From G965261055 sp965261055 [NCBI: Fibrobacteria bacterium] (GTDB taxonomy: Bacteria; Fibrobacterota; Fibrobacteria; UBA11236), in the NCBI GenBank assembly GCA_965261055.1, contig OZ253440.1:1426001-1490000 (forward strand): 64,000 nucleotides of DNA, written 5' to 3'. A program made the translations under genes and the position numbers. Each line of letters starts with the position of its first letter. Positions within the stretch are counted from its first letter, which is position 1. Positions 25,385-34,007 of the stretch are shown piece by piece. The notes beneath the pieces are model-generated. The model searched no databases, was not told the DNA's origin, and worked only from the letters and a program-made list of their open reading frames with translations.

Positions 25385-26407
25385 TTATTGTTGGGGTTTA
25401 AATTTTAGAATCTGGCGTACTTCTTTACTTTTTCCTAGGCCTAATAAGTCAGCACAGAGAGAGCAGTAGGCAGAATCTTTATCAATACTAAATTCTTCAG
25501 AAGCAGGGTACACACAACATTTAATACAGATTGATTTACCAAGTAGAGGTTTTTTAAAAATGTGAGATCCTTCCAAATCTTTTTTTACATTAGCAATTAG
25601 TTCTTCAGGAGTTAATTGTTTTGTGACTGCATTAAGTCTTTCTTCTTTGTTACTTCCAATCATACAGACTATAGAAAGTTTATCGCCTTTTACAATTTGA
25701 CGATCGATTGTAGAAGGAACTTCTTTAAAAAATAATTGTGCAGCCTTAATAGTTGATAGTTCTTTAAAAGTAGCATTAGAATTTGTTTTTAGTTTTTTAG
25801 AGGCTTTAGAAGCCGTTTTTTTATCAGCTATTTTAGTTGTAGCCGTTTTTTTAGAGGCTTTAGAAGCCGTTTTTTTATCAGCTATTTTAGTTGTAGCCGT
25901 TTTTTTAGAGGCTTTAGAAGCCGTTTTTTTATCAGCTATTTTAGTTGTAGCCGTTTTTTTAGAGGCTTTAGAAGCCGTTTTTTTATCAGCTATTTTAGTT
26001 GTAGCCGTTTTTTTAGAGGCTTTAGAAGCCGTTTTTTTATCAGCTATTTTAGTTGTAGCCGTTTTTTTAGAGGCTTTAGAAGCCGTTTTTTTATCAGCTA
26101 TTTTAGTTGTAGCCGTTTTTTTAGAGGCTTTAGAAGCCGTTTTTTTATCAGCTATTTTAGTTGTAGCCGTTTTTTTAGAGGCTTTAGAAGCCGTTTTTTT
26201 ATCAGCTATTTTAGTTGTAGCCGTTTTTTTAGAGGCTTTAGAAGCCGTTTTTTTATCAGCTATTTTAGTTGTAGCCGTTTTTTTAGAGGCTTTAGAAGCC
26301 GTTTTTTTATCAGCTATTTTAGTTGTAGCCGTTTTTTTAGAGGCTTTAGAAGCCGTTTTTTTATCAGCTATTTTAGTTATTTTTTTTGGTTTTATTTTCT
26401 TCACCAT
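25385..26407 (-). CDS. Lys/Ala-rich tandem-repeat protein with four-cysteine C-terminal domain
   Basis: A 340-residue protein. After an 11-residue start (MVKKIKPKKIT) come ten full copies and one partial copy of an 18-residue unit, KIADKKTASKASKKTATT, with no visible amino-acid change. Basic, proline-poor repeats like these recall histone H1-like or AlgP-type nucleoid proteins. The 135-residue tail contains C-x-x-C (CIKC), 17 residues, then C-x-x-C (CSLC), a spacing shared with DksA/TraR zinc fingers, though the surrounding sequence does not clearly match them. I predict nucleic-acid binding and zinc binding, but no family is recognised. It lies 7 nt upstream of prfB on the same strand and 10 nt downstream of a cyclophilin gene. 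Confidence 0.85.
   Translation of the reverse strand: MVKKIKPKKITKIADKKTASKASKKTATTKIADKKTASKASKKTATTKIADKKTASKASKKTATTKIADKKTASKASKKTATTKIADKKTASKASKKTATTKIADKKTASKASKKTATTKIADKKTASKASKKTATTKIADKKTASKASKKTATTKIADKKTASKASKKTATTKIADKKTASKASKKTATTKIADKKTASKASKKLKTNSNATFKELSTIKAAQLFFKEVPSTIDRQIVKGDKLSIVCMIGSNKEERLNAVTKQLTPEELIANVKKDLEGSHIFKKPLLGKSICIKCCVYPASEEFSIDKDSAYCSLCADLLGLGKSKEVRQILKFKPQQ
25794..26374 (-). repeat. 54-bp tandem repeat array within a coding sequence
   Basis: Ten full and one partial copy of a 54-bp unit, apparently identical at the nucleotide level, encode the 18-residue repeats of the lysine-rich protein. The unit is a multiple of three, so copy-number change keeps the frame. 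Each unit also contains A7 runs on the coding strand. Array edges are approximate. Confidence 0.92.
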
Positions 26408-26417
26408 GAGGTCTTTC

Positions 26418-26906
26418 TTAGTTTGATGTAATGTTAATATATAAAATTGGATCGTCTTTTTCTAAGCGAGTCAGAACATCAAAACCAGAAATAATTTCCC
26501 CAAAAACAGTAGAGTTAATTAAATTAACTTCTTGTTGAGTATGTGTGATATAAAATTGATAACCTACAAATTGCTTCAAAGGAAGCATAGCAATTATTCC
26601 TGCAGATCTAGACTTTACAGTTGTTAGAGGAGTTGACTTTACAGCCTCTTTTAATGCGATAGAGTCTAATGTGGAGTTTTTTTCTGTTTTAGAAAAAAAG
26701 CCTTGAATAATTATTTTGAACACGGTCTGGTTGTAAAGATCTCTGTTACTAAAATCAATAAATCGTTTAACGGTGTTAGGAGCTCTTTTTGAGTCTAGTA
26801 AAATTTCAATTTTACCTTCATGTGTATGGATAGTTGCTTTTTGTTTCAGGTTCTCTTGTGCGAACATTTTCGAGAACAATAATAAAATAAGAAAGAAATA
26901 ATGCAT
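26418..26906 (-). CDS. Cyclophilin-like peptidyl-prolyl isomerase, divergent, secreted
   Basis: A 162-residue protein with a short signal peptide (MHYFFLILLLFSKMFAQ) and the cyclophilin fold pattern: ATIHTHEGKIEILLDSKRAPNTVKRFI is shortened here to its key G-K-I and A-P-x-T-V, then NQTVFKIIIQGFF, SAGIIAML, YQFYITHT and TVFGEIISGFDVL. The catalytic Arg of the usual F-H-R-V motif is absent (FKIIIQGF), and the QGGD segment is changed to QGFFSK, so isomerase activity is doubtful. It may act as a periplasmic chaperone. It lies 10 nt before the repeat-protein gene. Confidence 0.8.
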   Translation of the reverse strand: MHYFFLILLLFSKMFAQENLKQKATIHTHEGKIEILLDSKRAPNTVKRFIDFSNRDLYNQTVFKIIIQGFFSKTEKNSTLDSIALKEAVKSTPLTTVKSRSAGIIAMLPLKQFVGYQFYITHTQQEVNLINSTVFGEIISGFDVLTRLEKDDPILYINITSN

Positions 26907-27021
26907 AAAAATCAGAAATAGATATAACCTAAAATTTAATAAAATATTCTATGATTAATAAAAATAAAAGTGATTCCAATAAAAAACAAATTAGCAAATG
27001 TTACTTTTGTATTTTTATGTT

Positions 27022-28332
27022 ATGAATTCAAACACAGATACAATATATGCTCGGGCTGTGCCTAATGGTTATTCTGGAGTCAGCTTAATACGTGTTTCAG
27101 GTCCAAAAGTTCTTGATTTATTTAAACAAGAATTAAAAAAAGATCCGAAGCATAAAGAAATGTTGTATGGTGGTTTTTATTGTTTTAAGACGGGTATCAA
27201 AATTGATCAGGTTGCATTTTGTTATTTTAAAGGACCTCGCAGTTTTACAGGCGAAGATGTTGTAGAAATTTTCCCTCATGGAAATCCCCTTATTATTGAA
27301 AATATTTTAAAGGCTTTGAGTCAAAAATCAGGTTTTCGTTTAGCTAATAAGGGAGAATTTACTCAGAGAGCTTTAGAAAATAAAAAAATGGATTTGGTTC
27401 AAGTTGAGGCTTTAAATACGGTTGTTCATGCAAAACATCAAACTATTTTGAAAAAAGCTCAACAATCATTAGGAGGAGATTTAAGTAAAAATTTGAATAG
27501 ACTTAAACAAAGGTTAGAATACATTGCAATTCAATTAGAATTAGATATTGATTTTTCCGAAGAAGAATTGGAGTCAACTTACCATTTATGGCATAAACTA
27601 TTAAAAATGATACAGACAGATTTAGATAAAATGTGTCAAAGTTGGAATAATACAAAGCATTTACACCAAAACATATTAATTGGCTTTTTTGGAAAACCTA
27701 ATGCAGGAAAATCCAGTTTAATTAATAATTTAATAGGTACGGATCGTCTTATTGTTTCAAGTTTGGCTGGAACAACGCGAGATTATATTGAAATCTCTTT
27801 TAAATTGCCATCAGGACTCTGTACTTTAGTAGACACCGCTGGCTTAGGATTGGCTATTGATCAGATTGACTCATTGGCAATGCAACAAACAGAAGAAATT
27901 TTAAAAGTAGCTGATTTTAAGGTGCTTTTAGTTGATGGAGGTGAGGTTCTTCCAAAGTTTAACTTTGATGCTGATTTGATTGTAGCAACAAAAAAAGACT
28001 TAAATAATTTTTTGCCTCAAAACTCTGATTTGGAAATTTCAAACACAACTTTAGAAGGGTTTGATGCACTTAGAGAAAAACTTGATAAAATGGTATTTGG
28101 ATTGTCACAAGAAGAGGATTACCTTTTAACTTCGGAAAGGCAATATCAACATTTAAAACTAAGTTTAACTCATATTGAACATGCTTTGAAGATGATTGAA
28201 CATCAACCTAAAGCTGAATTAGTTGCCTTTGAAGTTAGGCAAACCTACCAGCAATTACAGGATTTAATAGGCGAATATCAGCCGAATGAAATTCTTAATC
28301 AAATATTTCAAGGTTTTTGTATTGGGAAATAA
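27022..28332 (+). CDS. mnmE: tRNA modification GTPase MnmE
   Basis: With MnmG it makes the 5-carboxymethylaminomethyl group at U34 of certain tRNAs. The 436-residue protein begins MNSNTDTIYARAVPNGYSGV. It has the folate-binding N-terminal domain (GPRSFTGEDVVEI, KGEFTQRA-like NKGEFTQRALEN), a G domain with GKPNAGKSSLIN, TTRDYIE and DTAGLG, and the C-terminal C-x-G-K (GFCIGK) that ends the family. The base-recognition motif is ATKKDL rather than the usual NKxD, a mild deviation. I start at the ATG at 27022, which gives the family N-terminus; an ATG at 26998 would add eight hydrophobic residues. Confidence 0.96.
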   Translation: MNSNTDTIYARAVPNGYSGVSLIRVSGPKVLDLFKQELKKDPKHKEMLYGGFYCFKTGIKIDQVAFCYFKGPRSFTGEDVVEIFPHGNPLIIENILKALSQKSGFRLANKGEFTQRALENKKMDLVQVEALNTVVHAKHQTILKKAQQSLGGDLSKNLNRLKQRLEYIAIQLELDIDFSEEELESTYHLWHKLLKMIQTDLDKMCQSWNNTKHLHQNILIGFFGKPNAGKSSLINNLIGTDRLIVSSLAGTTRDYIEISFKLPSGLCTLVDTAGLGLAIDQIDSLAMQQTEEILKVADFKVLLVDGGEVLPKFNFDADLIVATKKDLNNFLPQNSDLEISNTTLEGFDALREKLDKMVFGLSQEEDYLLTSERQYQHLKLSLTHIEHALKMIEHQPKAELVAFEVRQTYQQLQDLIGEYQPNEILNQIFQGFCIGK

Positions 28333-28620
28333 ATGGTGAAATATCGATTAAACTACCTGAACAAATCTAAGATTTCAGTTTGACTCACTCAGAATAAAAC
28401 AATAAATAGAATTGGGTAAAATAGATTAAGTGCTTCAACAAAAAAATCAAGAATTAACCATTGATATTTTAGGAAAATATTTGAAGTCAATTTGAAGTCA
28501 TTAAGGTAACTAAATGTATTTGAAAAACAAGAGGTTTTAAACCATTATTTAACTTAAATCTTTCAATTCTTTGAATAAACTTATTTGTTTCTAATCTTTC
28601 AGTTATCCAATTTTAAATTA
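28333..28620. other. AT-rich spacer with no recognisable gene
   Basis: About 290 nt after mnmE and before the 3' end of a small minus-strand lipoprotein gene. It contains stops in all frames, no convincing terminator hairpin and no RNA gene that I can recognise. It borders a decayed stretch, so it may be erased coding sequence. Confidence 0.5.
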
Positions 28621-28624
28621 GAGT

Positions 28625-28807
28625 TTATTTAGTGACTTCCGACCCACAACGCCAAGCTAACCAACAGGTATTTGTAATAGTCTCATTTTTTTGTTGGGAG
28701 CCATCTTCAAAGTATGTTAATACCTTTTTTCTACCAAAGGAACAACTGAAAAGTAGTACTAATAAAATTAAAAAAGAATTCTTAATTATTATTCTTTGAT
28801 ATTTCAT
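28625..28807 (-). CDS. Small putative lipoprotein
   Basis: A 60-residue product with a lipoprotein-type leader (SFLILLVLLFSCSFGRKK, Cys at 22) and a short polar tail that contains two further cysteines. The CSFG-K-K junction resembles that of the SPOR-like lipoprotein at 39165 (NCSFGPKK). No family is recognised. It lies in a gene-poor, decayed stretch, so it could itself be a truncated remnant. Confidence 0.45.
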   Translation of the reverse strand: MKYQRIIIKNSFLILLVLLFSCSFGRKKVLTYFEDGSQQKNETITNTCWLAWRCGSEVTK

Positions 28808-28835
28808 GATTTTACATATTTACGGGGAGGATCTA

Positions 28836-28937
28836 TTGTCTAAAGTTAAATCGTTGGAAAAAGCTTGGAATAGATATATAACAAGACAAGATATAAAGGA
28901 TATAATTAAAGAGGTAGGTTCAAAATGTTTCTCATAA
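28836..28937 (+). CDS. Possible 33-residue basic peptide (TTG start)
   Basis: A short frame starting at TTG, preceded at good spacing by GGGGAGG (28824-28830), an unusually strong ribosome-binding sequence for this window. The product is a charged, probably helical peptide containing EKAWNRYITRQDIKDIIKE. It overlaps the next short frame by 13 nt. No family is recognised. Confidence 0.35.
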   Translation: MSKVKSLEKAWNRYITRQDIKDIIKEVGSKCFS

Positions 28938-28990
28938 TTCTAATAGTGATACTTTATATAATTTTAGGTAAGATACTAGAAAGATTATAA
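28925..28990 (+). CDS. Possible 21-residue membrane micropeptide
   Basis: The frame encodes almost only a membrane helix, MFLIILIVILYIILGKI, with a short basic end. A GAGGTAGG sequence lies just upstream of the ATG. It overlaps the preceding charged peptide frame, an arrangement that would couple their translation. The size resembles type I toxins or small regulatory membrane peptides, but nothing else supports such a role. Confidence 0.3.
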   Translation: MFLIILIVILYIILGKILERL

Positions 28991-29609
28991 TTTAATGGTC
29001 TCAAAACCACTAGATAAAGATAATCCGTCATGTCCATAAGAAGACCCATTAAAAGAGGAATCGTGATCCAAAGTAAATTGAGAATAGAACAACTCAAAAC
29101 CTAAATTAAGATACACTTTTTTATCTTATATGAATAATTGTAAAAAAACTAAATTTGTAGAAATGCATAACTTTATTTTTATATAAGGGTAAATTTAACC
29201 CTAATCTATATGTTTTATTTATAAGAATAAATGGCGATAAAATAATATTCAAGTACCTATTTCTAGTATTTATTTTGTCAAATAAATTATAAGAAAGCTT
29301 CAAATCATTTAATCCAAAATCTAATTTTTTTTTACTTTAAAAGTTATCCTTATTAGGTCTAAATTTATGACATTTAGCTAAAAACGGATTTTCATTTTGT
29401 ATCGGAAAATAAGTAGAAAATAGATTTTCATTTTTATTCTCTCATATTGTATCTTTATGTTTCTTTTGAAATTTTGGGTAATTATGAATGGTTGGGAGTA
29501 ATTTACCAATGGTAACACCAGTAGAACCCTATAGCACCCCCCAAGGATTAGTTCTCCTATGTATAGTTTTTTTAGTTAAGACCTTGTTTGTGTAATTCTT
29601 TTTCGTCAT
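28985..29609 (-). pseudogene. Decayed gene, possibly outer-membrane or surface protein
   Basis: Starting from an ATG at 29609 with AAGGTAAAG upstream, one frame can be followed for about 100 codons through TAG, TGA and TAA stops (MTKKNYTNKVLTKKTIHRRT, then GSTGVTIGKLLPTIHNYPKF and YFPIQNENPFLAKCHKF). An open frame of 60 codons at 29121-29303 follows, then another short frame with LGFELFYSQFTLDHDSSF and GHDGLSLSSGFETIKL. The last parts alternate hydrophobic and polar residues as in a beta-barrel. No family is recognised. The remnant starts 44 nt after the htrA stop on the same strand. Confidence 0.45.
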
Positions 29610-29652
29610 TTTCTTTACCTTATCTTAAAACTACTAATATAACTTTTATTCT

Positions 29653-31158
29653 TTATTTTTTTCGAGCTCTAATCGCAATGAGTCGTTTCTTCCCATTGGA
29701 TAACACATAGAAAGCAATGTTTTTTTCACTACCGATGTTTTTTAAATCTTTATGAAAATCTTTTGGATTTGTTATTTTAATAAAATTTCGATTTTTAGAA
29801 GATTTATAGCTTAAAATGATGTCACCAACTTTTAAATTTCGGGCAATAAAAGACGATCTAATTTCACTGACAACGACGCCTTCATTGCTCGGTATTTGAA
29901 GTTCTTTAGCTAAATCTACAGTTAATTTTTTATAGTTAAATCCTAAATGAGGGACAATGTACTCACCGTAAATTTTAGACTGATCAGTTCCATTTTTAGA
30001 ATTATAGTTAAAATCTTGGTTTAAAGAACCTATGCGAACATCAATTGTTAATTTTTTTTCACCTCTTAAAATGTAGAAATTATATGTTTCTTGAGGAGAT
30101 AATTCGCTTACAATATTTCTTAAAAAAGAAGCGTCTTCAATTTCAGTATCATCGATCTTTAAAATAATATCGCTTATTTTTAATCCAGCAAAAACCGCTG
30201 GGGATTCTTCAACCAATCCTTGAATTTGTGCTCCGTATCCAGTTTTTAATCCTAAAGCTAGAGAAAGGTTTGAAGAAACATTTGTGATTTCAACACCTAA
30301 AAAACCTCGAATCACTTTTCCTTCATAAATAAGGTCTTCAGCTACTTTTTTTGCCATACGAATTGGGATTGCAAAACTGAGACCTTGGTAGCCACCAGAT
30401 TTAGAAACGATTAAAGTATTTATTCCTATCACTTCTCCTTGAAGGTTAACCAAAGGACCTCCAGAATTGCCTGGATTAATAGCAGCATCAGTTTGAATGT
30501 AATTGTAGTAACCGTTACCTTGATTAAACTGGGTACGACGACCTGTTGCTGAAATAATTCCAGTCGTTACAGTATTGTCGTATCCGAAAGGGTTTCCAAT
30601 AGCTAAAACCCATTCACCAATACGTACTTTGTTAGAAGCTCCAAATGGAAGAGTTTTAAGCTCATTTTTAGGTGCATTGATTTTTACAACAGCAACATCT
30701 GTTTTTTCATCAATACCAACAACATCTGCTTCGTAAGTGTTTTTATTGTAGAGGGTAATTTTGACTCGTGTCGCTTGTTTAATGACATGGGCATTTGTTA
30801 AAATATGACCTTGACTAGAAATGATAAAACCAGATCCAACACCTAGAGGGCGTTCTAGTTGTTTATTTTTTTGTTTGTCTTTGTAAGGGTAAGGAGTTCC
30901 GTAAAAATATTCCCAAAGCTTTTCGTTACGTTCGTTTCTAGAAATGCCTTTGATAAAAGTACTGACACTGACAACGCTTTTAGATGTTTTATTTGCAATT
31001 CGCGTGAATAAATTATTTAAAGCTTTTGTGGGTAAGTCTTTTGTTGAAACAGGTGAACCTTTCCCGATGTCAATAGATCCTTTTTTAGGTCTTTTTGCTT
31101 CTGCGAGTAAATTAAAGTTGTTAGAGATACAAAAAATAAGGATTAAAAATAGTCTCAT
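29653..31158 (-). CDS. HtrA/DegP-type periplasmic serine protease
   Basis: A periplasmic protease-chaperone for misfolded envelope proteins. The 501-residue protein has a signal peptide (about residues 1-21) and a trypsin-like domain with His124 in LTNAHVIKQ, Asp154 in KTDVAVVKI and Ser232 in NPGNSGGPLV. Two PDZ domains follow, near 285-370 (RGFLGVEIT, DIILKIDDTEIED) and 405-495. All three catalytic residues are intact. Which of DegP, DegQ or DegS it corresponds to cannot be told; two PDZ domains argue against DegS. Its promoter should lie in the 220-nt divergent region shared with the PII gene. Confidence 0.95.
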   Translation of the reverse strand: MRLFLILIFCISNNFNLLAEAKRPKKGSIDIGKGSPVSTKDLPTKALNNLFTRIANKTSKSVVSVSTFIKGISRNERNEKLWEYFYGTPYPYKDKQKNKQLERPLGVGSGFIISSQGHILTNAHVIKQATRVKITLYNKNTYEADVVGIDEKTDVAVVKINAPKNELKTLPFGASNKVRIGEWVLAIGNPFGYDNTVTTGIISATGRRTQFNQGNGYYNYIQTDAAINPGNSGGPLVNLQGEVIGINTLIVSKSGGYQGLSFAIPIRMAKKVAEDLIYEGKVIRGFLGVEITNVSSNLSLALGLKTGYGAQIQGLVEESPAVFAGLKISDIILKIDDTEIEDASFLRNIVSELSPQETYNFYILRGEKKLTIDVRIGSLNQDFNYNSKNGTDQSKIYGEYIVPHLGFNYKKLTVDLAKELQIPSNEGVVVSEIRSSFIARNLKVGDIILSYKSSKNRNFIKITNPKDFHKDLKNIGSEKNIAFYVLSNGKKRLIAIRARKK

Positions 31159-31335
31159 AATTATTCCATCGGGTATAAGTTTTTAATTTGATTTTTTGGG
31201 TTTGATGCAAATTTTATATTGAACAATTTTTGAACCCATCATGCTAAAAATATCCATTTATAGTATGATTATCAACTAAAAACACCTGTTTAGAATTATT
31301 ATTTTAGTTTAATAGGATACATTTACTAAAATTAA

Positions 31336-31716
<381 letters not shown>

Positions 31717-31740
31717 AATAATTATTTGATACAAGTAAAA

Positions 31741-31772
31741 AAAAGCCGTTAAGTTACTAACGGCTTCTTCTT
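31741..31772. terminator. Rho-independent terminator between the PII gene and the malic enzyme gene
   Basis: A 9-bp perfect stem (aagccgtta at 31743-31751, taacggctt at 31758-31766) with a 6-nt loop, an A-rich run before it and a T-rich run after. It lies between convergent genes and probably acts for both. Confidence 0.85.
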
Positions 31773-31787
31773 AAATAGAGGTAAATA

Positions 31788-32975
31788 CTAAACTTTACTA
31801 AAGTCAGTTTTTAATGCATTTCGTTTTACAGCTTCGGCTACAATAGCTGAAACCCTTTTGTCTAGAGGGCTAGGTACAATGCGATTGTAGTCTACATCAT
31901 GAATAGAATTCGCTAAAGCAAGGGCGGCTGCGAGTTTCATTCCATTAGTAATTCTAGGGGCATGAGAATCTAAAGCACCTCTAAAGATACCAGGAAAGGC
32001 TAGAACATTATTAAGTTGATTATCAAAGTCACTACGACCCGTCCCTACAATTTTTGCTCCACCTTTTTTTGCTTCATCAGGCATTATTTCTGGAACTGGA
32101 TTTGCCATTGCGAATACAATAGAGCTTGGGTTCATCGTTTGAATGTTTGTAGAGTCAATGAGATTGCTACGACTAACCCCGACAAAAACATCTTTATTTT
32201 TCATAACTTCTTGAATACTGCCTGTTTTACTGTTTTTATTGATGATTTTAAGAAGATCTATTTTCATTGGGTTGAGATCAGTTCGATCTTTGTAGATAGC
32301 TCCTTTTGAATCACAAAGAATGACATCGTTTACAAAAAGTTTGCTATCTCTAATATACTTTCCTTGAAGAAGAAGTTTAGTAATGGCGATTCCTGCAGAG
32401 CCAGCACCATTAACAACTACATTTAAAGTACGAATGTCTTTATTTAGAACTTTACAAGCATTAATTAGACCAGCTAGCACAACAATTGCCGTTCCGTGTT
32501 GGTCGTCATGAAAAACAGGGATACCAATATCTTGTAGTGTGTCTTCAATTTCAAAACAGCGTGGTGCAGAAATGTCTTCAAGGTTGATTCCCCCAAAACC
32601 AGGAGAAATATTACGAACAGTATTAATAATTTCTTTAGTATCTGTGGTGTTCAAACAAATAGGCCAAGCATCAATATTTGCAAATTGTTTAAATAAAATA
32701 GCTTTACCTTCCATTACAGGTAAAGCAGCGTGAGGACCGATATCACCTAGACCTAGTACAGAAGTTCCATCTGTGACTACGGCAACAGTGTTTTGTTTAA
32801 TTGTATGCGTATAAACTGCGTTGAAATCCTTGTTGATTAGTTCACAAGGTCCAGCTACACCAGGAGTGTAAGCTAAGGATAAATCGTCTTGAGTATCTAG
32901 ATTGAGTTTAGGCACTATAGAGAGTTTTCCTTTTAATCTTTCGTGAAGTTTAGTTGATTCTTCTGAATAATTCAT
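31788..32975 (-). CDS. Malic enzyme (oxaloacetate-decarboxylating malate dehydrogenase)
   Basis: Oxidatively decarboxylates malate to pyruvate with NAD(P). The 395-residue protein shows the bacterial short-form signature: LAYTPGVAGPCELI, VTDGTSVLGLGDIGPHAALP, GGINLEDISAPRCFEIE, FHDDQHGTAIVVLAGL and a Rossmann motif VVNGAGSAGIAI. It lacks the phosphotransacetylase-like extension of MaeB proteins. Coenzyme preference cannot be read safely from sequence. It is separated from lpxK upstream by 65 nt and may be in the same transcript. Confidence 0.94.
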   Translation of the reverse strand: MNYSEESTKLHERLKGKLSIVPKLNLDTQDDLSLAYTPGVAGPCELINKDFNAVYTHTIKQNTVAVVTDGTSVLGLGDIGPHAALPVMEGKAILFKQFANIDAWPICLNTTDTKEIINTVRNISPGFGGINLEDISAPRCFEIEDTLQDIGIPVFHDDQHGTAIVVLAGLINACKVLNKDIRTLNVVVNGAGSAGIAITKLLLQGKYIRDSKLFVNDVILCDSKGAIYKDRTDLNPMKIDLLKIINKNSKTGSIQEVMKNKDVFVGVSRSNLIDSTNIQTMNPSSIVFAMANPVPEIMPDEAKKGGAKIVGTGRSDFDNQLNNVLAFPGIFRGALDSHAPRITNGMKLAAALALANSIHDVDYNRIVPSPLDKRVSAIVAEAVKRNALKTDFSKV

Positions 32976-33040
32976 ATTTAAGTCTTATTTGAATAAGGTT
33001 ATCAAAAGTAGAAAATAGTTTAGTTGTTGTCTTTTTCAAA

Positions 33041-33985
33041 TTAAGCTGGCATATTTAAAGAATAAGAAGTTCTTATAGCTTCTTTAATTTCTATGCAGTA
33101 CTTTTTTTGATTATTATCAAGTTTAATAAAGTCTTTGCTTGTCATTAAAATTAAAAAAGACTTACCTTTAGAGTGCAAAATATTTTTTAAAAAAGAGTTG
33201 TGTATTTTTTGATGATCTCTTAAAAAATAGGTTTGTTGGATTTGGACATTGTTTGTTTGTAGATCTTGCACAAATTTTTTAGGATTTCCAATGGCTGTAA
33301 TGACTAGATATTTTTTGAAAAAATTAAAATCTTTTGGAAAAATAAGTTTTCTTATAAAATACAAAGATTTGTTAGAAGGTTTTCTAGAAAAGGGTCCAAA
33401 AACTACTTTGTGATGGGGTAGTATTATTTTAGAAGAAAATCTAAAGTCTCCCAGAGGCCATTTTTTAAAGTAAGAATTCTGGTTTTCCTGATTTTGAGGT
33501 TGAGTAAGCCAAATGCCTTGTGCTTTTCTTAAACGAAAATCAGTAGCTCCGTCATCAGATAATATTAAATCGTAATCTTTTTTTTTGGATATAATTTCCC
33601 AGCATTTCCATCTATTTCTAGTAACAACAACATCACAGTGAGTTGCTTTCTTTAAAAGAATAGCTTCTTCAGAAGTTTCTAACCAAGAAGTATTAGAAGT
33701 AACTTTCATATAAAGTCGTGATCCTTTTTTGTTAATCCAATAGGCCATAATTAAAACTTTTATTTTTTTTTCTTGAGTTTGTTGTGCTAAAGATATAATA
33801 AAAGGAGTTTTTCCAGATCCACCCATTCTAAAGCCACCAACCCAGCAAAGAGGTACTTTAGGTATGGCTCTTTTTTTGAAGGATTGATTTTTTAAAGAAA
33901 GCCAGAGGGCAAATTGATAGACAGGAATTAATCCTAACTTTAAAAAGGAGTTTACAGTTTTTAGATGCTTACTTACATTTTCCAT
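33041..33985 (-). CDS. lpxK: Tetraacyldisaccharide 4'-kinase
   Basis: Phosphorylates the 4' position of the lipid A precursor at the inner membrane, so it marks lipid A synthesis. The 314-residue protein has an N-terminal membrane-associated helix (FLKLGLIPVYQFALWLSL), the P-loop GGFRMGGSGKTPFIISLAQ and the segment ILSDDGATDFRL, where the family usually has D-D-G-F-Q-H. Loss of the FQH triplet is a real divergence in a core family; function is still likely, given gene length and P-loop. It is divergent from gpmA, with only 22 nt between starts. Confidence 0.85.
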   Translation of the reverse strand: MENVSKHLKTVNSFLKLGLIPVYQFALWLSLKNQSFKKRAIPKVPLCWVGGFRMGGSGKTPFIISLAQQTQEKKIKVLIMAYWINKKGSRLYMKVTSNTSWLETSEEAILLKKATHCDVVVTRNRWKCWEIISKKKDYDLILSDDGATDFRLRKAQGIWLTQPQNQENQNSYFKKWPLGDFRFSSKIILPHHKVVFGPFSRKPSNKSLYFIRKLIFPKDFNFFKKYLVITAIGNPKKFVQDLQTNNVQIQQTYFLRDHQKIHNSFLKNILHSKGKSFLILMTSKDFIKLDNNQKKYCIEIKEAIRTSYSLNMPA

Positions 33986-34007
33986 TTGAAATTTTTAGAA
34001 TATTTTT

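Noticed and set aside
25385-25789. Calling the C-terminal domain of the repeat protein DksA or TraR
   Set aside because: Only the cysteine spacing agrees; the coiled-coil region and its acidic tip typical of DksA are not present.
25794-26374. Possible CRISPR array or satellite DNA because of the regular 54-bp units
   Set aside because: The units are contiguous with no spacers, stay in frame and encode the repeats of an open protein with start, stop and a distinct C-terminal domain.
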